Assembly (NCBI RefSeq): GCF_003429105.1
Contig: NZ_QVTD01000010.1
Location: 62,001 to 126,000, forward strand
Origin: Peribacillus glennii
GTDB lineage: Bacteria > Bacillota > Bacilli > Bacillales > DSM-1321
DNA: 64,000 bases
Direction of reading: 5' to 3'
Below the pieces are notes generated by a model. It worked only from the letters and a program-made list of their open reading frames with translations. It searched no databases and was not told the DNA's origin. Shown piece by piece: positions 1 through 8,900 of the stretch (position 1 is the first letter of the stretch; each line of letters begins with the position of its first letter). The translations under genes and the position numbers were made by a program.

Positions 1-198
1 CTGAGAAAGCGCAACTCGGAGCTTGAGAAAAAGGTTTCCTATTTGGAAGAGAATACAGGCATGATCCAGGAAGATTACGAGACATTGATGAAAATCATGA
101 ATAGAGCAAGAAAATTGGTCCTGTTGGAGGATGATGAGCGCCCGGCTACTAAATTTAAAATGGACCGCAATGGAAATTTGGAGAAGTTAGCCGAATAG
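1..198 (+). CDS. rsfA: RsfA-type prespore transcription regulator, C-terminal part only
   Basis: The window opens inside this gene; 65 codons and a TAG stop remain. The residues form a charged coiled-coil ([11 protein letters not shown]) followed by a conserved tail (MNRARKLVL...[15 protein letters not shown]). This resembles the C-terminal end of RsfA, a sigma-F-dependent regulator in the forespore of Bacillus. Position supports the call, because rsfA neighbours lipL and pta in B. subtilis and they follow here. The N-terminal Myb-like DNA-binding domain lies outside the window, so family membership rests on the tail and synteny. Confidence 0.7.
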   Translation: MRKRNSELEKKVSYLEENTGMIQEDYETLMKIMNRARKLVLLEDDERPATKFKMDRNGNLEKLAE

Positions 199-273
199 CG
201 GGATCATAAGTTAGCACAGCTTCTCCCCTTGTTAGAAAACGCACCGATTGGTAAACCTTGAATAAGTAAGGCA

Positions 274-360
274 GAGGCGCAGCCGGACCTACCGCACAAG
301 GAAGGCTTCGGCAGCTTTACATCACACGAAACAAAGCGGTAGCTTTTGTGAGGATGTGGG
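274..360 (+). repeat. Dispersed intergenic element, copy A
   Basis: This non-coding stretch matches, in reverse orientation, the segment at 54620-54685. Shared blocks are AGGCGCAGCC, ACAAG, GGCTTC, ACGAAACAAAGC and TTTGTGAGGATG. Copy A carries about 17 extra bases between GGCTTC and ACGAAAC. It contains a small hairpin, ACAAAGC-GGTA-GCTTTTGT. The rest of the 199-445 gap shows nothing I recognise. Confidence 0.6.
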
Positions 361-445
361 TCATGCAGGCGAACATAAGGATATGGCGCGCATAGACTCG
401 TGTTCTGACTTATGCAGATTGAAAGTCATATATTTTCTTTTCGCC

Positions 446-490
446 AAAAAAATCTGTTTAACCCGGACTCCGGATTTAACAGATTTTTTT
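446..490. terminator. Bidirectional intrinsic terminator between rsfA and lipL
   Basis: AAAAAATCTGTT and AACAGATTTTTT flank a short GC-rich loop. The stem has an A-run on one side and a T-run on the other, so it can end both convergent transcripts. Confidence 0.75.
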
Positions 491-527
491 CTGTTTCGCG
501 CATTACCTTCTTGTGAATCTTTTTTAT

Positions 528-1364
528 TTAAAGGCCGGCCTTTTCGTTCCTCGCCACTACCCTTGCGTAATAAGACTCATAGAGAGGGAGCTCCTGCGGC
601 GACAGTTGGCCGGACGTTATGTTGCCGCTCACCTTTTTAAGGGTCTGTAAAAAGCGGAGCATGGCATCCTGGACCGTAAGCGGTTTATTCAGCAGTTCCG
701 ACAAAGAAGCCATTACCTCCGGCTGTATGTCGGGATACGAAAATTTACTCTTAACCTGCCCTATGGCTTCTCCGTAAAATTCTTTTACGAGTGCCGCCCT
801 CTGCGGTCCGCTTCCGGTCACACACAGATATATTTGGACCGCTACCCCGCCGCGGATCCTCCTCTGCGAAATTCCGGCGAATTTTTTTCCGCCAATGCTC
901 AGATCATAGCTTCCAGGGCAATAAGATCCGATAATTTCCCTGGCATCGATTTCAACAGGAAAATCGGCAAACATCAGCTTGACCAATTCCCACATCGAAT
1001 CATAGCCTCGGTTTATATCGATTTTTCCCGCCGTTTCCGGGAAGACCAGCGACAGATTTAACACCCCTTCGTCAAGGACAACCGCAAGGCCGCCTGAATT
1101 TCTCACAATCACCTGGTACCCTTTATCCTCCAGAAATGAAATCCCCTTATCCAACAGGGGAAGTTTGCTGTCCTGGATCCCGAGCACCACTGTACGGTGA
1201 TGAACCCACGCCCTGCCGGCGGCCGGGGAATCTCCAGCTCCGACTGAAGCGCAAAGCGTATCATCCATCGCAAAAGACTGCAAGGCATGAAACCGGGGAC
1301 CTAACGTTGTTTGATCGATAATGCGCCATTCGGGCTGCATTAATAAAGAATCTATATCGTGCAT
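528..1364 (-). CDS. lipL: Octanoyl-[GcvH]:protein N-octanoyltransferase (lipoyl amidotransferase)
   Basis: LipL moves octanoyl groups from the glycine-cleavage H protein to the E2 subunits of 2-oxoacid dehydrogenases during lipoate assembly in the cytoplasm. The 278-residue length is close to B. subtilis LipL. The biotin/lipoate ligase-like fold is visible: [20 protein letters not shown] at about 88-107, [26 protein letters not shown] at about 144-170. Cys149 sits where the family's catalytic cysteine is. The start at 1364 follows an AAAGGA ribosome site. The gene converges on rsfA across a shared terminator, as expected for the ywf region. Confidence 0.88.
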   Translation of the reverse strand: MHDIDSLLMQPEWRIIDQTTLGPRFHALQSFAMDDTLCASVGAGDSPAAGRAWVHHRTVVLGIQDSKLPLLDKGISFLEDKGYQVIVRNSGGLAVVLDEGVLNLSLVFPETAGKIDINRGYDSMWELVKLMFADFPVEIDAREIIGSYCPGSYDLSIGGKKFAGISQRRIRGGVAVQIYLCVTGSGPQRAALVKEFYGEAIGQVKSKFSYPDIQPEVMASLSELLNKPLTVQDAMLRFLQTLKKVSGNITSGQLSPQELPLYESYYARVVARNEKAGL

Positions 1365-1593
1365 ATATTCTCGTCCTTTTTAACAAAATCAATAACTTGA
1401 TTATAACATATATGCATGCTGGAAATCCCGGGCAGAGGCAGGATTGCCTGGTTATAAGCGGTTCGCCCCTGCATCTGGATGCATTACAGCCGTTAGATCA
1501 TCTTCCCGTTGGCGGTCGTGTTCATTTTAGCGACATAAGCCATAAGACCAAGTGTGAGCCAAAACGAAGGCTTCGCGAGCATTCAATTGCCCA

Positions 1594-1630
1594 GAAAAAA
1601 ACTGCCCCGGCTTAAGCAGCGGGGCAGTTT
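1594..1630 (-). terminator. Intrinsic terminator after pta
   Basis: The stem AAACTGCCCC/GGGGCAGTTT lies just past the pta stop and is followed on the minus strand by a run of T. The remaining 1365-1593 gap holds no gene I can support. Confidence 0.85.
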
Positions 1631-1637
1631 GGTGTTC

Positions 1638-2615
1638 TTATTGTTGAAGTGCCTGGGCAGCAGTGATCAATGCCAGTTTATACACATCTTCGGCATTGCA
1701 GCCCCGGGAAAGATCATTGACCGGACGCTTTAAGCCCTGCAGGATTGGTCCTACAGCTTCAAAGTTCCCCAGGCGCTGTGCAATTTTGTAGCCAATATTG
1801 CCGGCTTCAAGGCTTGGGAAAACAAAGACATTTGCATCTCCCTGGATCAGCGCTCCCGGTGCTTTTTTCTCGGCTACGGAAGGAACAAATGCGGCATCAA
1901 ACTGGAACTCTCCGTCCAAAATCAGCATTGGATCCATTTTCCTTGCTTCTTCCACAGCCTGTGTAACCCGTTCGGTTTCCGGCGATTTAGCGGAACCTTT
2001 CGTAGAGAAGCTCAGCATGGCGACGCGAGGTTCAATATCGAACATTTGCGCAGTTCGTGCACTTTCCACCGCAATTTCGGCAAGGTCTGTGCTATTCGGT
2101 GCGATATTGATTGCACAATCAGCAAAAACATACTTTTCATCCTCGCGAACCATGATGAAAACACCGGATGTTTTGCGTACGCCTTCCTTTGTTTTAATGA
2201 TCTGAAGGGCGGGACGAACCGTATCAGCCGTAGAGTGGGCGGCGCCGCTTACGAGGCCGTTCGCTTTGTTGGTGTGCACAAGCATCGTGCCAAAGTAATT
2301 TTCATCCAGCAGGATCCTTCTTGCCTCTTCTTCGGTAGCCTTCCCCTTGCGCCGTTCCACGAATGATGCCACAAGCTCGTCCATCATGAGATAATTATTA
2401 GGGTCATAGATTTCCGCGCCTTCAAGGGAAACGCCTAAAGAGTTTGCCTTTTCCTGCACTTGTTCAATATTGCCGATCAAAATTGGCACCAAAAGCCCAT
2501 CCTCCGCCAGCCTGCCCGCCGCTGTGAGGATACGCTCATCCAATCCCTCTGGAAAAACAATCCGCAAATTGTTGCCATTAATTTTCACTTTTAACGATTC
2601 AAATAAATCACTCAT
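1638..2615 (-). CDS. pta: Phosphate acetyltransferase
   Basis: Interconverts acetyl-CoA and acetyl phosphate in the overflow acetate pathway. The 325-residue protein has the single-domain Pta fold without the extra N-terminal region of enterobacterial enzymes. Visible family blocks are RIVFPEGLDERIL, ANGLVSGAAHSTADTVRPALQIIKT, and the C-terminal VFVFPSLEAGNIGYKIAQRLG. I place the start at the ATG encoding MSDLFESLKV because AAGGAGG lies 8 bases upstream; an in-frame ATG 33 bases earlier has no ribosome site. A perfect cre-like site at 2747-2760 lies about 135 bp upstream, consistent with CcpA activation known for Bacillus pta. Confidence 0.95.
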   Translation of the reverse strand: MSDLFESLKVKINGNNLRIVFPEGLDERILTAAGRLAEDGLLVPILIGNIEQVQEKANSLGVSLEGAEIYDPNNYLMMDELVASFVERRKGKATEEEARRILLDENYFGTMLVHTNKANGLVSGAAHSTADTVRPALQIIKTKEGVRKTSGVFIMVREDEKYVFADCAINIAPNSTDLAEIAVESARTAQMFDIEPRVAMLSFSTKGSAKSPETERVTQAVEEARKMDPMLILDGEFQFDAAFVPSVAEKKAPGALIQGDANVFVFPSLEAGNIGYKIAQRLGNFEAVGPILQGLKRPVNDLSRGCNAEDVYKLALITAAQALQQ

Positions 2616-2746
2616 GTAATATCCTCCTTCATGATTCGTAACATCCATTCACAACTTCATGGCAAAACCGAAATAAACATGCTCTTATCATTGATTTCCT
2701 TATTAGGATACCTGTTCAACCTAAAGTTTTCTATTGATGAGGAAAT

Positions 2747-2760
2747 TGTCACCGTTTTCA
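2747..2760 (-). promoter_or_regulatory. cre (CcpA) site upstream of pta
   Basis: Read on the minus strand, TGAAAACGGTGACA matches the cre consensus TGWAANCGNTNWCA at every position. It sits upstream of the pta start, where CcpA would activate rather than block. The rest of the 2616-3019 gap between the divergent pta and hemQ genes shows no gene. Confidence 0.7.
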
Positions 2761-3019
2761 ACACCGATGTTTTTTTATTCTGAAAATAATAACACCCTGT
2801 GATTCTTTTACATGTTTTCCTTTTAGCCGTTTCGGTAAACCCATAATTTAGTATGGCGGTCAACCTCACGCCTTATGTTTAAATTTTCACTTCCGGGATA
2901 TGATGGGAAAATATGAACATTTATTGAACAAATGGTATATGGAATCGCCAGGAAATATCCTTTATAAAAAACTATGGTATAGTTATGGGTGAACGTAACG
3001 ACATTTAGGAGTGATCGCA

Positions 3020-3763
3020 ATGAGTGAAGCAGCACAAACACTTGATGGCTGGTATTGCCTCCACGATTTCCGCCTGATTGATTGGACAGCCTGGAAAACA
3101 CTGTCAAGCGATGAGCGCCAGGCGGCTATCTCGGAGTTTAACGGTTTATTGGACAAATGGAATACGATACAAAGCCAAAAAGAAGGCAGCCATGCCCTTT
3201 ATTCAATCGTCGGGCAAAAGGCTGATTTCATGCTGATGTTTGTCCGCCCTACAATGGAAGAACTAAACGAAATTGAAATGGAATTCAATAAATCGAAGCT
3301 TGCGGAATACTTGGTTCCGGCCCATTCCTATGTTTCAGTGGTTGAATTGAGCAATTACCTGCCGGCTGGTGAGGATCCGTACCAAAATCCACAAATCCAG
3401 GCCCGGCTGTACCCAATTCTTCCGACAGCAAAGCACGTCTGCTTCTATCCAATGGACAAGCGCCGCCAGGGCGATGACAACTGGTACATGCTGCCTATGG
3501 AAGACCGCCGCAGCATGATGCGTTCACACGGTATGATCGGACGCCAATATGCCGGAAAGGTAAAGCAAATCATCACCGGCTCTGTCGGCTTTGACGATTA
3601 TGAATGGGGCGTTACATTGTTTGCGGACGATGTGCTCCAATTCAAGAAGCTTGTATATGAAATGCGCTTTGACGAAGTCAGTGCACGCTATGGAGAATTC
3701 GGCTCCTTCTTCGTTGGAAATATATTGCCCCAGGAGCGCATCTCTTCATATTTTCACGTATAA
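3020..3763 (+). CDS. hemQ: Coproheme decarboxylase HemQ
   Basis: Oxidatively decarboxylates Fe-coproporphyrin III to heme b, the last step of the Gram-positive heme route. The protein is 247 residues, with the chlorite-dismutase-like duplicated ferredoxin fold. Key residues in the family are present: Tyr143 and Lys147 in the CFYPMDKRR block (equivalent to the reactive Tyr145/Lys149 of S. aureus) and the heme-ligand His170 in SHGMIGR. The ATG at 3020 is preceded by TTAGGAG; a GTG nine bases earlier overlaps that site and is unlikely. The neighbour order pta-hemQ-gerQ matches B. subtilis. Confidence 0.95.
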   Translation: MSEAAQTLDGWYCLHDFRLIDWTAWKTLSSDERQAAISEFNGLLDKWNTIQSQKEGSHALYSIVGQKADFMLMFVRPTMEELNEIEMEFNKSKLAEYLVPAHSYVSVVELSNYLPAGEDPYQNPQIQARLYPILPTAKHVCFYPMDKRRQGDDNWYMLPMEDRRSMMRSHGMIGRQYAGKVKQIITGSVGFDDYEWGVTLFADDVLQFKKLVYEMRFDEVSARYGEFGSFFVGNILPQERISSYFHV

Positions 3764-3768
3764 AACGG

Positions 3769-3795
3769 AAGCTCCCGCCCAGGGGGCTTTTTTTT
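3769..3795 (+). terminator. Intrinsic terminator after hemQ
   Basis: AAGCTCCC and GGGGGCTT form a short stem followed by eight T residues. It begins six bases after the hemQ stop. Confidence 0.7.
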
Positions 3796-3958
3796 CGGAC
3801 AATACAATTAAGACTAAATCCGCCACACCCTTATGTCTTCACAAATGAGTTTCAAATCTTAGAACTCACTTTACCCCTTACTTTACCTTTTCAAAGATTC
3901 GCTAATCGGATTATATTCTAGGGCCGTTACGGTGTGCCCTGTTTCCTTCCAACTGTTT

Positions 3959-3988
3959 GGCATAAATCAGAACAATCAACCATACATA
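3959..3988 (+). promoter_or_regulatory. Candidate sigma-E promoter for gerQ
   Basis: CATACATA at 3981-3988 matches the sigma-E -10 pattern CATACANT. GGCATAAA sits 14 bases upstream, resembling the -35 KMATATT. Known biology: gerQ (ywdL) is transcribed by sigma-E in the mother cell of B. subtilis. The assignment is by inspection only. Confidence 0.45.
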
Positions 3989-4070
3989 TGAAATAGTGCT
4001 AAGAAGCGTTTTATCCCAAACTGGCAGGAGGGTTCCTGCTACTTACTACTAATGAGTTGGAGGGAGATTG

Positions 4071-4589
4071 ATGAGTCAGCAAAACAAACAGAATTCCTAC
4101 GGAGGTTACGGGTACAATGCACCCTATTATCCTTATGCAAATGTAAATCCTGCACTGCGTAACGATCGACAGCAGTACGCTCAGTATCCTGCAGGTTATC
4201 CCGGGACCACCGCAGGTTACCAGCAGGGCCAAGGCCCGCAAACCGGCCAGCCGGCACCCGGACAGCAAGCCGCAGCGCCAGGTGCTCAACCCGGAGCCGG
4301 AATGCTTCCAGCCGAAGAATCTTACATTGAAAATATCCTCCGCCTAAATAGAGGGAAGCTTGCAACCGTTTATGCAACGTTTGAAGGAAGCCGGGAATGG
4401 AATTCCAAGGTATTCAAGGGCATCATTGAAGCCGCGGGGCGGGACCATCTGATCCTTAGCGACCCGCAAACCGGCATGCGTTATCTGCTCACTATGGTTT
4501 CTGTTGATTATGTGACATTTGATGAAGAAATCGAATATGAATATCCATACGCCGGCGGAGGCGGGCTGGCCGCTTATCCCCCAAGATAG
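4071..4589 (+). CDS. gerQ: Spore coat protein GerQ
   Basis: GerQ is an inner spore coat protein needed for normal germination. In B. subtilis it is cross-linked by the transglutaminase Tgl and helps place the cortex lytic enzyme CwlJ. The 172-residue protein has a low-complexity N-terminal half rich in Gln, Gly, Tyr and Pro (about 1-80), then a conserved globular part (about 83-165: SYIENILRLNRGKLATVYAT, later HLILSDPQTGMRYLL). I choose the ATG at 4071, six bases after GGAGGGAG; a TTG just before it is less likely. It stands alone between two terminators. Confidence 0.93.
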   Translation: MSQQNKQNSYGGYGYNAPYYPYANVNPALRNDRQQYAQYPAGYPGTTAGYQQGQGPQTGQPAPGQQAAAPGAQPGAGMLPAEESYIENILRLNRGKLATVYATFEGSREWNSKVFKGIIEAAGRDHLILSDPQTGMRYLLTMVSVDYVTFDEEIEYEYPYAGGGGLAAYPPR

Positions 4590-4627
4590 GCAGCAACAAT
4601 GGCAGGTCACGGCCCGATAAAAAAGAG

Positions 4628-4674
4628 GATGGCTTAGGGAAACGGAACAATCCCTGAAAGCCATCGTCTTTTTA
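4628..4674. terminator. Bidirectional terminator between gerQ and ywdK
   Basis: GATGGCTTAGGGA pairs with TCCCTGAAAGCCATC around a ten-base loop, followed by TTTTT. It lies between converging genes and overlaps the last codons of the minus-strand gene. Confidence 0.75.
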
Positions 4675-5040
4675 CAAATGCTTATTTACGGCTATTATCA
4701 GCAAAACCCATGCCGCCAGGAAGGATACTCCCCCTAAAGGAGTTATCGCACCCAACACCTTGATTTGGGTGACGCTCAATACATAAAGGCTTCCTGAGAA
4801 TAATAGGATGCCAATGAGCATCAACCAGCCTGACCATGACAAAAGTGATCCTGCCATTTTAGCTGCTAGAATGCCAACCACCAGCAAACCGGTTGCATGG
4901 AACATTTGATAGGTAACCCCCGTTTTCCATGTTTCCAAATATTTATCCGGGATGCGCCCCTCCAGGCCATGTGCTCCGAATGCACCTAAAGCAACCGCGA
5001 CGAAAGCGTTTATTGCCCCCAAAATAATGAACAGCTTCAA
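4672..5040 (-). CDS. ywdK: DUF423 membrane protein (YwdK-like)
   Basis: A 122-residue integral membrane protein with four predicted helices (KLFIILGAINAFVAVALGAFGAHGLE at the start, then segments near 45-65, 70-90 and 98-118). The motif GAFGAHGL is typical of DUF423. Its biochemical role is not known. A TTG start at 5040 fits best, eight bases after AGGAG; the longer reading frame upstream has no ribosome site. Neighbours gerQ and ywdI match B. subtilis, although the ywdJ gene found there is absent. Confidence 0.85.
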   Translation of the reverse strand: MKLFIILGAINAFVAVALGAFGAHGLEGRIPDKYLETWKTGVTYQMFHATGLLVVGILAAKMAGSLLSWSGWLMLIGILLFSGSLYVLSVTQIKVLGAITPLGGVSFLAAWVLLIIAVNKHL

Positions 5041-5108
5041 ATCAGATACTCCTCTCTGTATATGTATTTCGATGAATGGCCGGCAAGAGGCAGCCATAAA
5101 ACAACTAA

Positions 5109-5423
5109 TTAAAAGTCAAATAAAGAATCACCATTCGCGTCGTCCATCTTCACAGGTTTTGATTGCGGTACCGATGAAATCACAGGCTGCACGGGAACGG
5201 TTGACTGGTTAAAGGCCGGCTGGCTGTATGCAGGAGACTGAACGTTCGTGGACAAGCTGCCCGCTGAATAAGTCTCGGCTGTACCTGTTTCTTCAAGCAA
5301 AATATCACATAATGCCTGGATTGCTGTAACATATCCCCGCAACTTTTCATGCGATTCCGTGTTTTTAGCCTTATGCAACAATTCATCCATTTTATCTATT
5401 ACTTTTTCCGACGAAATATCCAC
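5109..5423 (-). CDS. ywdI: YwdI family protein (DUF5327)
   Basis: A small, soluble, acidic protein of about 104 residues. The N-terminal half is helical (SSEKVIDKMDELLHKAKNTESHEKLRGYVTAIQALCDILLEE) and the second half is a flexible Ser/Gln/Pro linker ending in a short acidic FDF tail. This resembles YwdI of B. subtilis, whose function is unknown. Two in-frame GTG codons (5429 and 5423) could start it; the second has better spacing from GAGGTG. It lies between ywdK and ung as in B. subtilis. Confidence 0.8.
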   Translation of the reverse strand: MDISSEKVIDKMDELLHKAKNTESHEKLRGYVTAIQALCDILLEETGTAETYSAGSLSTNVQSPAYSQPAFNQSTVPVQPVISSVPQSKPVKMDDANGDSLFDF

Positions 5424-5429
5424 TCTCAC

Positions 5430-5808
5430 ACCTCACTAGAGTTTTTGCTTTAACAAAAAAACTCCCTTTTACTAGCTTATCAAAAAAATGCCTGTGAAAC
5501 AAAATGCAGCTAAAAGAAGTTTATATCGATGGTAAAAAACGAATCAGATGCCTCACGGTTTTCGTAAAGCCTTTTCCTCATACTTCATGCATTGCTGTCC
5601 GGATGAACGGTACACGTCCTGTGAAGGGAGAATGGCTGTTTTAAAATTGAACGCCTTGCAGCCCTTAGGAAAATTTTTATCCCAGGTAACGAAAAAGTAT
5701 TTACACTTCATGCAATTTATTTTCTTTTCCACCTTGATGATCCCCGCTCATTTCATAATATGTCATTCTTAATTGTTTCATGTGGAACATTGTCGATGTT
5801 TTGGAATC
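5430..5808. other. Intergenic region without a recognised gene
   Basis: This gap between ung and ywdI holds several open stretches in both directions, but none has a convincing ribosome site or a sequence I recognise. I see no clear terminator for ung and no repeat element. Confidence 0.5.
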
Positions 5809-6489
5809 TTAAATATCGGAAATCTGCCAATCGATCTCCTTTTCTCCCCAAGCCTTCAAGCAAGAATTTATTTGTGAAAAAGGCCTGCTCCCAAAGAAGC
5901 CCCTCCGCGCCGAAAGAGGGCTGGGATGGACAGAGGCAATGATATGGTGCCGACTTGTATCTATCAATGGAATTTTATTTTGTGCAGGCTTTCCCCACAA
6001 TACAAACACCATCGGCTTCTCCCTTTCACTTAAACGAGTGATGATTTTATCCGTAAATGTTTCCCACCCTTTTCCGCGGTGTGAATTGGCTTCCCCCGCA
6101 CGCACTGTCAATACCGTATTAAGCAGCAGCACTCCCTGCTCGGCCCATTCCACTAAAAAACCATTATTCGGCAATCTATATCCAAGGTCGTCATGAAGTT
6201 CTTTGAATATATTTTTCAATGATGGCGGCAAAACTACGCCAGGTTTAACGGAAAAGCTCAGGCCATGTGCCTGGTTTGACCCGTGATACGGATCTTGTCC
6301 CAATATCACGGCCTTCACCTTGCCATAAGGTGTATAGTGCAGTGCATTAAAGATATCATCGGAAGCCGGATAGATTGTATGCTTGCTGTACTCTTCTTTC
6401 AGGAAGCCGCGAAGCTCTTTATAATATTCCTTTGAAAATTCATCAGCCAGCAATGGCTTCCAGTCATTATTCAAAATCTCCCTGTCCAT
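5809..6489 (-). CDS. ung: Uracil-DNA glycosylase
   Basis: Family 1 UDG, which removes uracil from DNA in base-excision repair. The 226-residue protein carries the water-activating motif GQDPYHG (with the catalytic Asp), the [10 protein letters not shown] block with the uracil-binding Asn, and the minor-groove motif [13 protein letters not shown]. The start is set at the ATG encoding MDREILNND, preceded by GAGGAGG; a 12-codon upstream extension is in frame but lacks a ribosome site. Its place beside ywdI follows B. subtilis. Confidence 0.96.
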   Translation of the reverse strand: MDREILNNDWKPLLADEFSKEYYKELRGFLKEEYSKHTIYPASDDIFNALHYTPYGKVKAVILGQDPYHGSNQAHGLSFSVKPGVVLPPSLKNIFKELHDDLGYRLPNNGFLVEWAEQGVLLLNTVLTVRAGEANSHRGKGWETFTDKIITRLSEREKPMVFVLWGKPAQNKIPLIDTSRHHIIASVHPSPLSARRGFFGSRPFSQINSCLKAWGEKEIDWQISDI

Positions 6490-6711
6490 GATACAGTCCT
6501 CCTCCCAATTGTGCTCTGTACACAATTATACGAAAAATACACTTTATCTGATATTGGTTTATACCTCTCCTCTCTTCCCTTTACACAAATTTTATCTAAA
6601 AAGGATAAGTGTGCCTCCACTTGAAAATGATTGCTGGCTTGCAAGGTTTCTTGCTCCCGCAATTTTGGATATATAAAAAGGGAAGGCCCATTCCAGTTTA
6701 GGAGGTTTACG

Positions 6712-8157
6712 ATGAAAAAAGATAACAAGAAATGGAATGCAAGAAAACTCATATATATAACGGCCCTGCTTTTCATAATAGTCTCGCTCGTAATTGTCTA
6801 TAACCAATATAAACCGTTGCCTGGGGGTGTTTCTTATGAAGGAAAGGTGTATCGGGCCAACGATATCCAATTCTTATATGACCTTTCCTATAAAGATGAA
6901 AAAGGGAAGATGGTGCATGAACGGAAGATCTTTAACCAGATTTACAAAGCAATAGAGGAGGCAGAACAATTTGTAGTCGTCGATATGTTTCTTTTTAATG
7001 GCTACTATGATGAAAAAAGACGGTACCCGCATATCAGTGAAACCTTGACCAATAAACTAATAGCCCGGAAGAAAAAGGATCCGGACATACAAGTCATTTT
7101 TATCACAGATGAAATCAATACGTCATACAACTCGTATAAGTCTAAGGAAATCGAAAAACTAAAGAAACACGGAATCCAAGTCGTTATCACGGACCTGGAC
7201 CGGCTTCGTGATTCCAATCCGTTGTACTCAGGTTTGTACCGCACGTTTTTCCAATGGTTTGGTGAAGGCGGCTATGGCTGGATCCGCAACCCTATGGCGG
7301 AAAATGCACCAAAAGTTACCCTTCGATCCTATCTGCGCCTTTTCAATGTGAAAGCAAATCATCGAAAAGTCCTGGCCACTGAGAAAACAGCACTCATATC
7401 ATCAGCCAATCCCCACGATGCGAGCGGTTATCACTCCAATATCGCCTTTCAGACGGATGGCAATTTTATTGGAGATTTAGTGGAGGCTGAAGAGGCTGTC
7501 GGCAAATTTTCCAAAGGGCCGGACAAGTTTCCGGGATATAAAGAAAAAGCTGAACCAAAAGGACCTGTAACAGTCCAGCTCGTGACCGAAGGCAAGATAT
7601 ATAAACATATCCTAAAAACCATCCGTGAGACAAAAACAGGAGATCACATCTGGCTTGGCATGTTTTATATTGCAGACCGCACAGTCGTGGAGGAGCTAAC
7701 GCGGGCTGCCCGGCGCGGAGTGAAAATCAACATGGTGCTCGACCCAAACCAAAACGCATTTGGAGCGGACAAAATAGGGCTTCCGAATTTGCCTGTTGCT
7801 GCCGAGCTACAGGAATTGGGCGAAGAAAACATAGAAATCCGCTGGTACAAAACCGAAAAAGAACAATTCCATACAAAACTGATGCTCGTTCAAAAACCCG
7901 AAAAGAGCATTATCATAGGCGGCTCGGCCAATTATACGGAGCGTAATCTGGACGATTATAACCTCGAAGCTAACATTGAAATCCATGCTCCCCGCACCAC
8001 AAAGATTTCCAAGGACGTAGAAGCTTATTTTACCCGCATTTGGACGAACAAGGATGGAACATTTACGGCTGATTACCAAGAATACCAGGACAAGCTTCCC
8101 GCCATGAAATATGCACTGTACCGTTTACAAAAAACCTTCCGGTTTACAACCTATTAA
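6712..8157 (+). CDS. Membrane-anchored phospholipase D family protein with atypical HKD motifs
   Basis: A 481-residue protein with one N-terminal transmembrane helix (about 13-33) followed by two PLD domains facing outward. The first catalytic motif reads NHRKVLATE...SSAN and the second FHTKLMLVQ...GGSAN. Both keep His, Lys and the Ser/Asn end, but the Asp of HxKx4D is Glu in the first and Gln in the second. Cardiolipin synthases and phospholipases share this fold; the single anchor and changed HKD motifs make a standard cardiolipin synthase less certain. The ATG at 6712 follows GGAGG. It is divergent from ung and monocistronic. Confidence 0.8.
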   Translation: MKKDNKKWNARKLIYITALLFIIVSLVIVYNQYKPLPGGVSYEGKVYRANDIQFLYDLSYKDEKGKMVHERKIFNQIYKAIEEAEQFVVVDMFLFNGYYDEKRRYPHISETLTNKLIARKKKDPDIQVIFITDEINTSYNSYKSKEIEKLKKHGIQVVITDLDRLRDSNPLYSGLYRTFFQWFGEGGYGWIRNPMAENAPKVTLRSYLRLFNVKANHRKVLATEKTALISSANPHDASGYHSNIAFQTDGNFIGDLVEAEEAVGKFSKGPDKFPGYKEKAEPKGPVTVQLVTEGKIYKHILKTIRETKTGDHIWLGMFYIADRTVVEELTRAARRGVKINMVLDPNQNAFGADKIGLPNLPVAAELQELGEENIEIRWYKTEKEQFHTKLMLVQKPEKSIIIGGSANYTERNLDDYNLEANIEIHAPRTTKISKDVEAYFTRIWTNKDGTFTADYQEYQDKLPAMKYALYRLQKTFRFTTY

Positions 8158-8295
8158 CGAGTGTCATACCAATGATTTACAGGCACGGTAAAAAAAATGA
8201 TGTTTTACTGCCGTTGATACAGGTTAAATAACAAATATAGCTGTCCCATCATCCCAACAACTTGAGTGAACCAATTATTTTAAGGAGGAATCAGT

Positions 8296-8631
8296 ATGTA
8301 TCAAGTTCATGTAGTTCAAAATGGAGTTCAAGCCAAGGAGAAAATCGATCATTTAATGTCATCCGGGTTTGACCAAAATGATATTTATTTATTTGCCCAT
8401 GACAAAGACCGCTCAGAGCATCTGACAGAAAATACTGATACAGGAGAAGTTGGATTGAAGGAACAAGGGTTGCTCGATGCAATGGGAAATATGTTTAAAT
8501 CCCGCGGTGATGAACTCCGTTCAAAAATGAGTTCCCTGGGATTGACTGACTCAGAAGCCGAACAATATGAAAAGGAACTGGATAATGGAAAAGTCGTGCT
8601 GGTGGCAAGCAATGAAACAAAAGTAAATTAA
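8296..8631 (+). CDS. yflT: YflT-family general stress protein
   Basis: A 111-residue soluble protein beginning YQVHVVQNGVQAKEKIDHLMSSGFDQNDIYLFAHDKDRS, typical of the heat-stress-induced YflT domain, which also occurs in general stress protein 17M. It is rich in charged residues and has no catalytic motif; the family is linked to sigma-B stress responses but its biochemical role is unknown. TAAGGAGG precedes the ATG. I looked for a sigma-B promoter upstream and did not find a convincing one. Confidence 0.8.
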   Translation: MYQVHVVQNGVQAKEKIDHLMSSGFDQNDIYLFAHDKDRSEHLTENTDTGEVGLKEQGLLDAMGNMFKSRGDELRSKMSSLGLTDSEAEQYEKELDNGKVVLVASNETKVN

Positions 8632-8712
8632 ACTTTACATTGTCCTTACTGGACCATTATATGAGTAATATGCGTTATGCATTTTAGCATCCTGTTTAAC
8701 AAACATAGCAAA

Positions 8713-8829
8713 AGAGGCTGTCCCCATAAGGGGTCTGACCCACAGAGACAACTATATTTAGAACTTGATTAAGGTTCAGTTCTAGATATAGTGTCGTGGG
8801 ACCTGACCCCTTTGCTTGGGACAGCCTCT
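8713..8829. repeat. Large 117-bp inverted repeat, possible terminator or mobile hairpin
   Basis: The outer arms AGAGGCTGTCCC and GGGACAGCCTCT are perfectly complementary. Inside them lie GGGGTCTGACCC / GGGACCTGACCCC and ACTATATTTAGAAC / GTTCTAGATATAGT. The right arm is followed by CTTTTT, so the structure could end transcription. The inner GGGGTCTGACCC resembles, but is not the same as, the 15-bp palindromes described elsewhere here. Confidence 0.75.
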
Positions 8830-8900
8830 CTTTTTACAATCGCCGCCGGTGGCATTTACATAGCTCGAGCTGCGGTTTATGTGATGTAATTCCCTTCATT

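Noticed and set aside
5548-5772. 74-codon open frame before ung
   Set aside because: No ribosome site, no family resemblance and unusual composition; treated as chance.
8158-8295. Sigma-B promoter for yflT
   Set aside because: GGTTAAA is present but no GGGTAA/GGGTAT lies at the right spacing.
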